DNA of 64,000 nucleotides, taken from assembly GCA_019637075.1 (NCBI GenBank), contig JAHBWI010000001.1:372001-436000 (forward strand), written 5' to 3'. The DNA comes from Nitrospiraceae bacterium. Lineage in GTDB: Bacteria; Nitrospirota; Nitrospiria; Nitrospirales; Nitrospiraceae. Positions within the stretch are counted from its first letter, which is position 1. Each line of letters opens with the position of its first letter. Positions 62,901-64,000 of this stretch are shown in pieces. Below the pieces are notes generated by a model. The model made no database searches, had not been told where the DNA came from, and saw only the letters and a program-made list of their open reading frames with translations. The position numbers were made by a program, and so were the translations under genes.

Positions 62901-64000
62901 GTGGACGACAAGACCCTGGAGAACACGACCACCGCAACGTCGCCTGCAGGCCTCCTGGCAGCATGGCACAACCTCCCGCTGTATGGACGCATTGTGATCG
63001 GCCTGGTCTTCGGCGTCCTGGCAGGGCTGATGTTGGGCAGCCAGGCGGCCGTCCTGGCGGTGCCGGGGAAGCTGGTGCTGCGCCTCTTGGGTGCGCTGGC
63101 GCCGCCGCTGATCCTTGCGGCAATCGTGCACACGTTCATGACGACGCGCCTCGGCGGTCCGCTTGCAGCTCGCCTTCCATGGCTGTTGTTCTTGAACACG
63201 TTGGTCGCGATCACCGTGGGACTGACCGTCGCCAACATCATCCGGCCGGGACAGGGTGCGGGGCTTACGCCGTCGCCATTGCCCACCGAGACTGCGCATG
63301 CGGGGAATCCGCTGGTCGTCTTTTTCGACAATGTGCCCAAGAGCTTGCTGGGACCGCTGGGTGACGATGGGAAAGTCATCGGGGTCATCTTCGTCGCCGT
63401 GGCATTCGGGATGGCGTTACGCGATGAACGCCACCGTCCTCTCGGCACGGTCGAGCACCTTGTCGAACTCGTTCTGGAGTCCCTAATCAAGATTTTGCAT
63501 TGGATCATCGCCGTGGTCCCGCTGGCCGTCTTCGGCATCGTGGCCAGCATCGTGGGCACGGAAGGCTTCGCGCAGTTCCAGGCGCTGGGCGTCTTTGTGC
63601 TGAGCGTGCTGCTCGCGCTCGCGATCCAGGCGGCCTATTACCTCGTGCGCATCCGCTTCGGGTCTTGGGTCTCCCCGGCATTGTTGATACGCGGAGGACG
63701 GGACGCGCTGGTCATGGCCTTCTCCACCGCCAGTTCAACGGCCACGATGCCGGTGACGTACATCGCACTGAAGGAACGCGTGGGCCTGCGTGAGCAATCC
63801 GCCAGAATGGGAGCGCTCGTCGGCGCGAATTTCAACAACGACGGCACCGCGCTCTACGAGGCCATGGCGGCGTTATTTATCGCCCAAATGATCGGAATGG
63901 ATCTCAGCCTGTCTCAGCAAGTGATGGTGGTACTGACCAGCGTCATTGCCTCGGTCGGCGCCGCTGGAATTCCAGAAGCAGGCCTCGTCACGATGACCAT
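62901..64000 (+). CDS. Dicarboxylate/amino acid:cation symporter (partial)
   Basis: At least 366 residues; the C-terminus lies beyond the right edge. DAACS-family transporter: multiple hydrophobic helices starting with IVIGLVFGVLAGLMLG, the serine-rich re-entrant motif FSTASSTATMPVTY, GANFNNDGTALYEAMAALFI (family NxDGT motif), and ASVGAAGIPEAGLVTM (second re-entrant loop). GTG start with GGAG nine bases upstream; an in-frame stop closes the frame ten codons earlier. Imports C4-dicarboxylates or acidic amino acids with Na+ or H+. Confidence 0.9.
   Translation, partial: MDDKTLENTTTATSPAGLLAAWHNLPLYGRIVIGLVFGVLAGLMLGSQAAVLAVPGKLVLRLLGALAPPLILAAIVHTFMTTRLGGPLAARLPWLLFLNTLVAITVGLTVANIIRPGQGAGLTPSPLPTETAHAGNPLVVFFDNVPKSLLGPLGDDGKVIGVIFVAVAFGMALRDERHRPLGTVEHLVELVLESLIKILHWIIAVVPLAVFGIVASIVGTEGFAQFQALGVFVLSVLLALAIQAAYYLVRIRFGSWVSPALLIRGGRDALVMAFSTASSTATMPVTYIALKERVGLREQSARMGALVGANFNNDGTALYEAMAALFIAQMIGMDLSLSQQVMVVLTSVIASVGAAGIPEAGLVTMT

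Overview
The window reads as chromosomal DNA of a Nitrospira-like bacterium (phylum Nitrospirota). This is an inference from protein style, gene content and the kind of intergenic repeats; no rRNA gene is present to test it. DNA is GC-rich and densely coding except between about 51.7 and 53.9 kb. The stretch from 53.85 to 60 kb uses visibly more A/T-rich codons and looks transferred.

Layout. (1) 1-5.7 kb, minus strand: end of an exopolysaccharide locus (O-antigen-ligase-like polymerase, Wzc-type chain-length regulator/tyrosine kinase, Wza-type export lipoprotein, an altered HD-GYP protein, a ribbon-helix-helix regulator). (2) 6-22.1 kb, minus strand: a long housekeeping run, in transcription order ccsA/hemX, hemA, hemC, cobA-hemD fusion, CBS protein, hemB, ribF, tilS, hpt, ftsH, folP, glmM, comEC. 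A good sigma70-type promoter lies just upstream of ccsA. This run supplies tetrapyrroles and cofactors, consistent with a heme-rich respiratory chain. (3) 22.2-33.6 kb: RsmI-like methyltransferase, TusA-like protein, secreted protein with a strong terminator, tRNA-Leu(CAA), a YggX-like protein with added cysteine pairs, two tandem bifunctional nucleases, rplM-rpsI with terminator, argC-argJ, and rpsB-tsf-pyrH-frr followed by alr. (4) 33.6-37.7 kb: mlaE-mlaF-mlaD and a DUF4403-like secreted protein, probably one lipid-transport operon with a near-consensus promoter. (5) 37.7-45.9 kb: small redox and cofactor genes (thiamine-binding, siroheme precorrin-2 dehydrogenase, stand-alone CcmI-C-like domain, HNH, Rieske, thioredoxin-like ferredoxin, MoaB, CBS, zinc alcohol dehydrogenase, PhzF) with palindromic intergenic repeats. 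(6) 46-51.7 kb: three radical-SAM proteins, two of them tandem paralogues with split B12-binding-like N-termini, plus a degenerate J-domain protein. (7) 51.7-60 kb: structured non-coding DNA, a YD-repeat-like secreted protein, a 1620-residue SF1 helicase-nuclease that looks like an anti-phage protein, and a convergent SGNH hydrolase. (8) 60-64 kb: two small membrane proteins, an HDOD protein, an IS3-type transposase remnant and the first part of a dicarboxylate symporter.

The best candidates for something undescribed are the helicase-nuclease/SGNH island, the triple radical-SAM cluster, a two-copy palindromic repeat family whose paired arms differ but stay complementary (44.9 and 53.1 kb), and a roughly 255-nt multi-stem intergenic structure at 51.74-51.99 kb.
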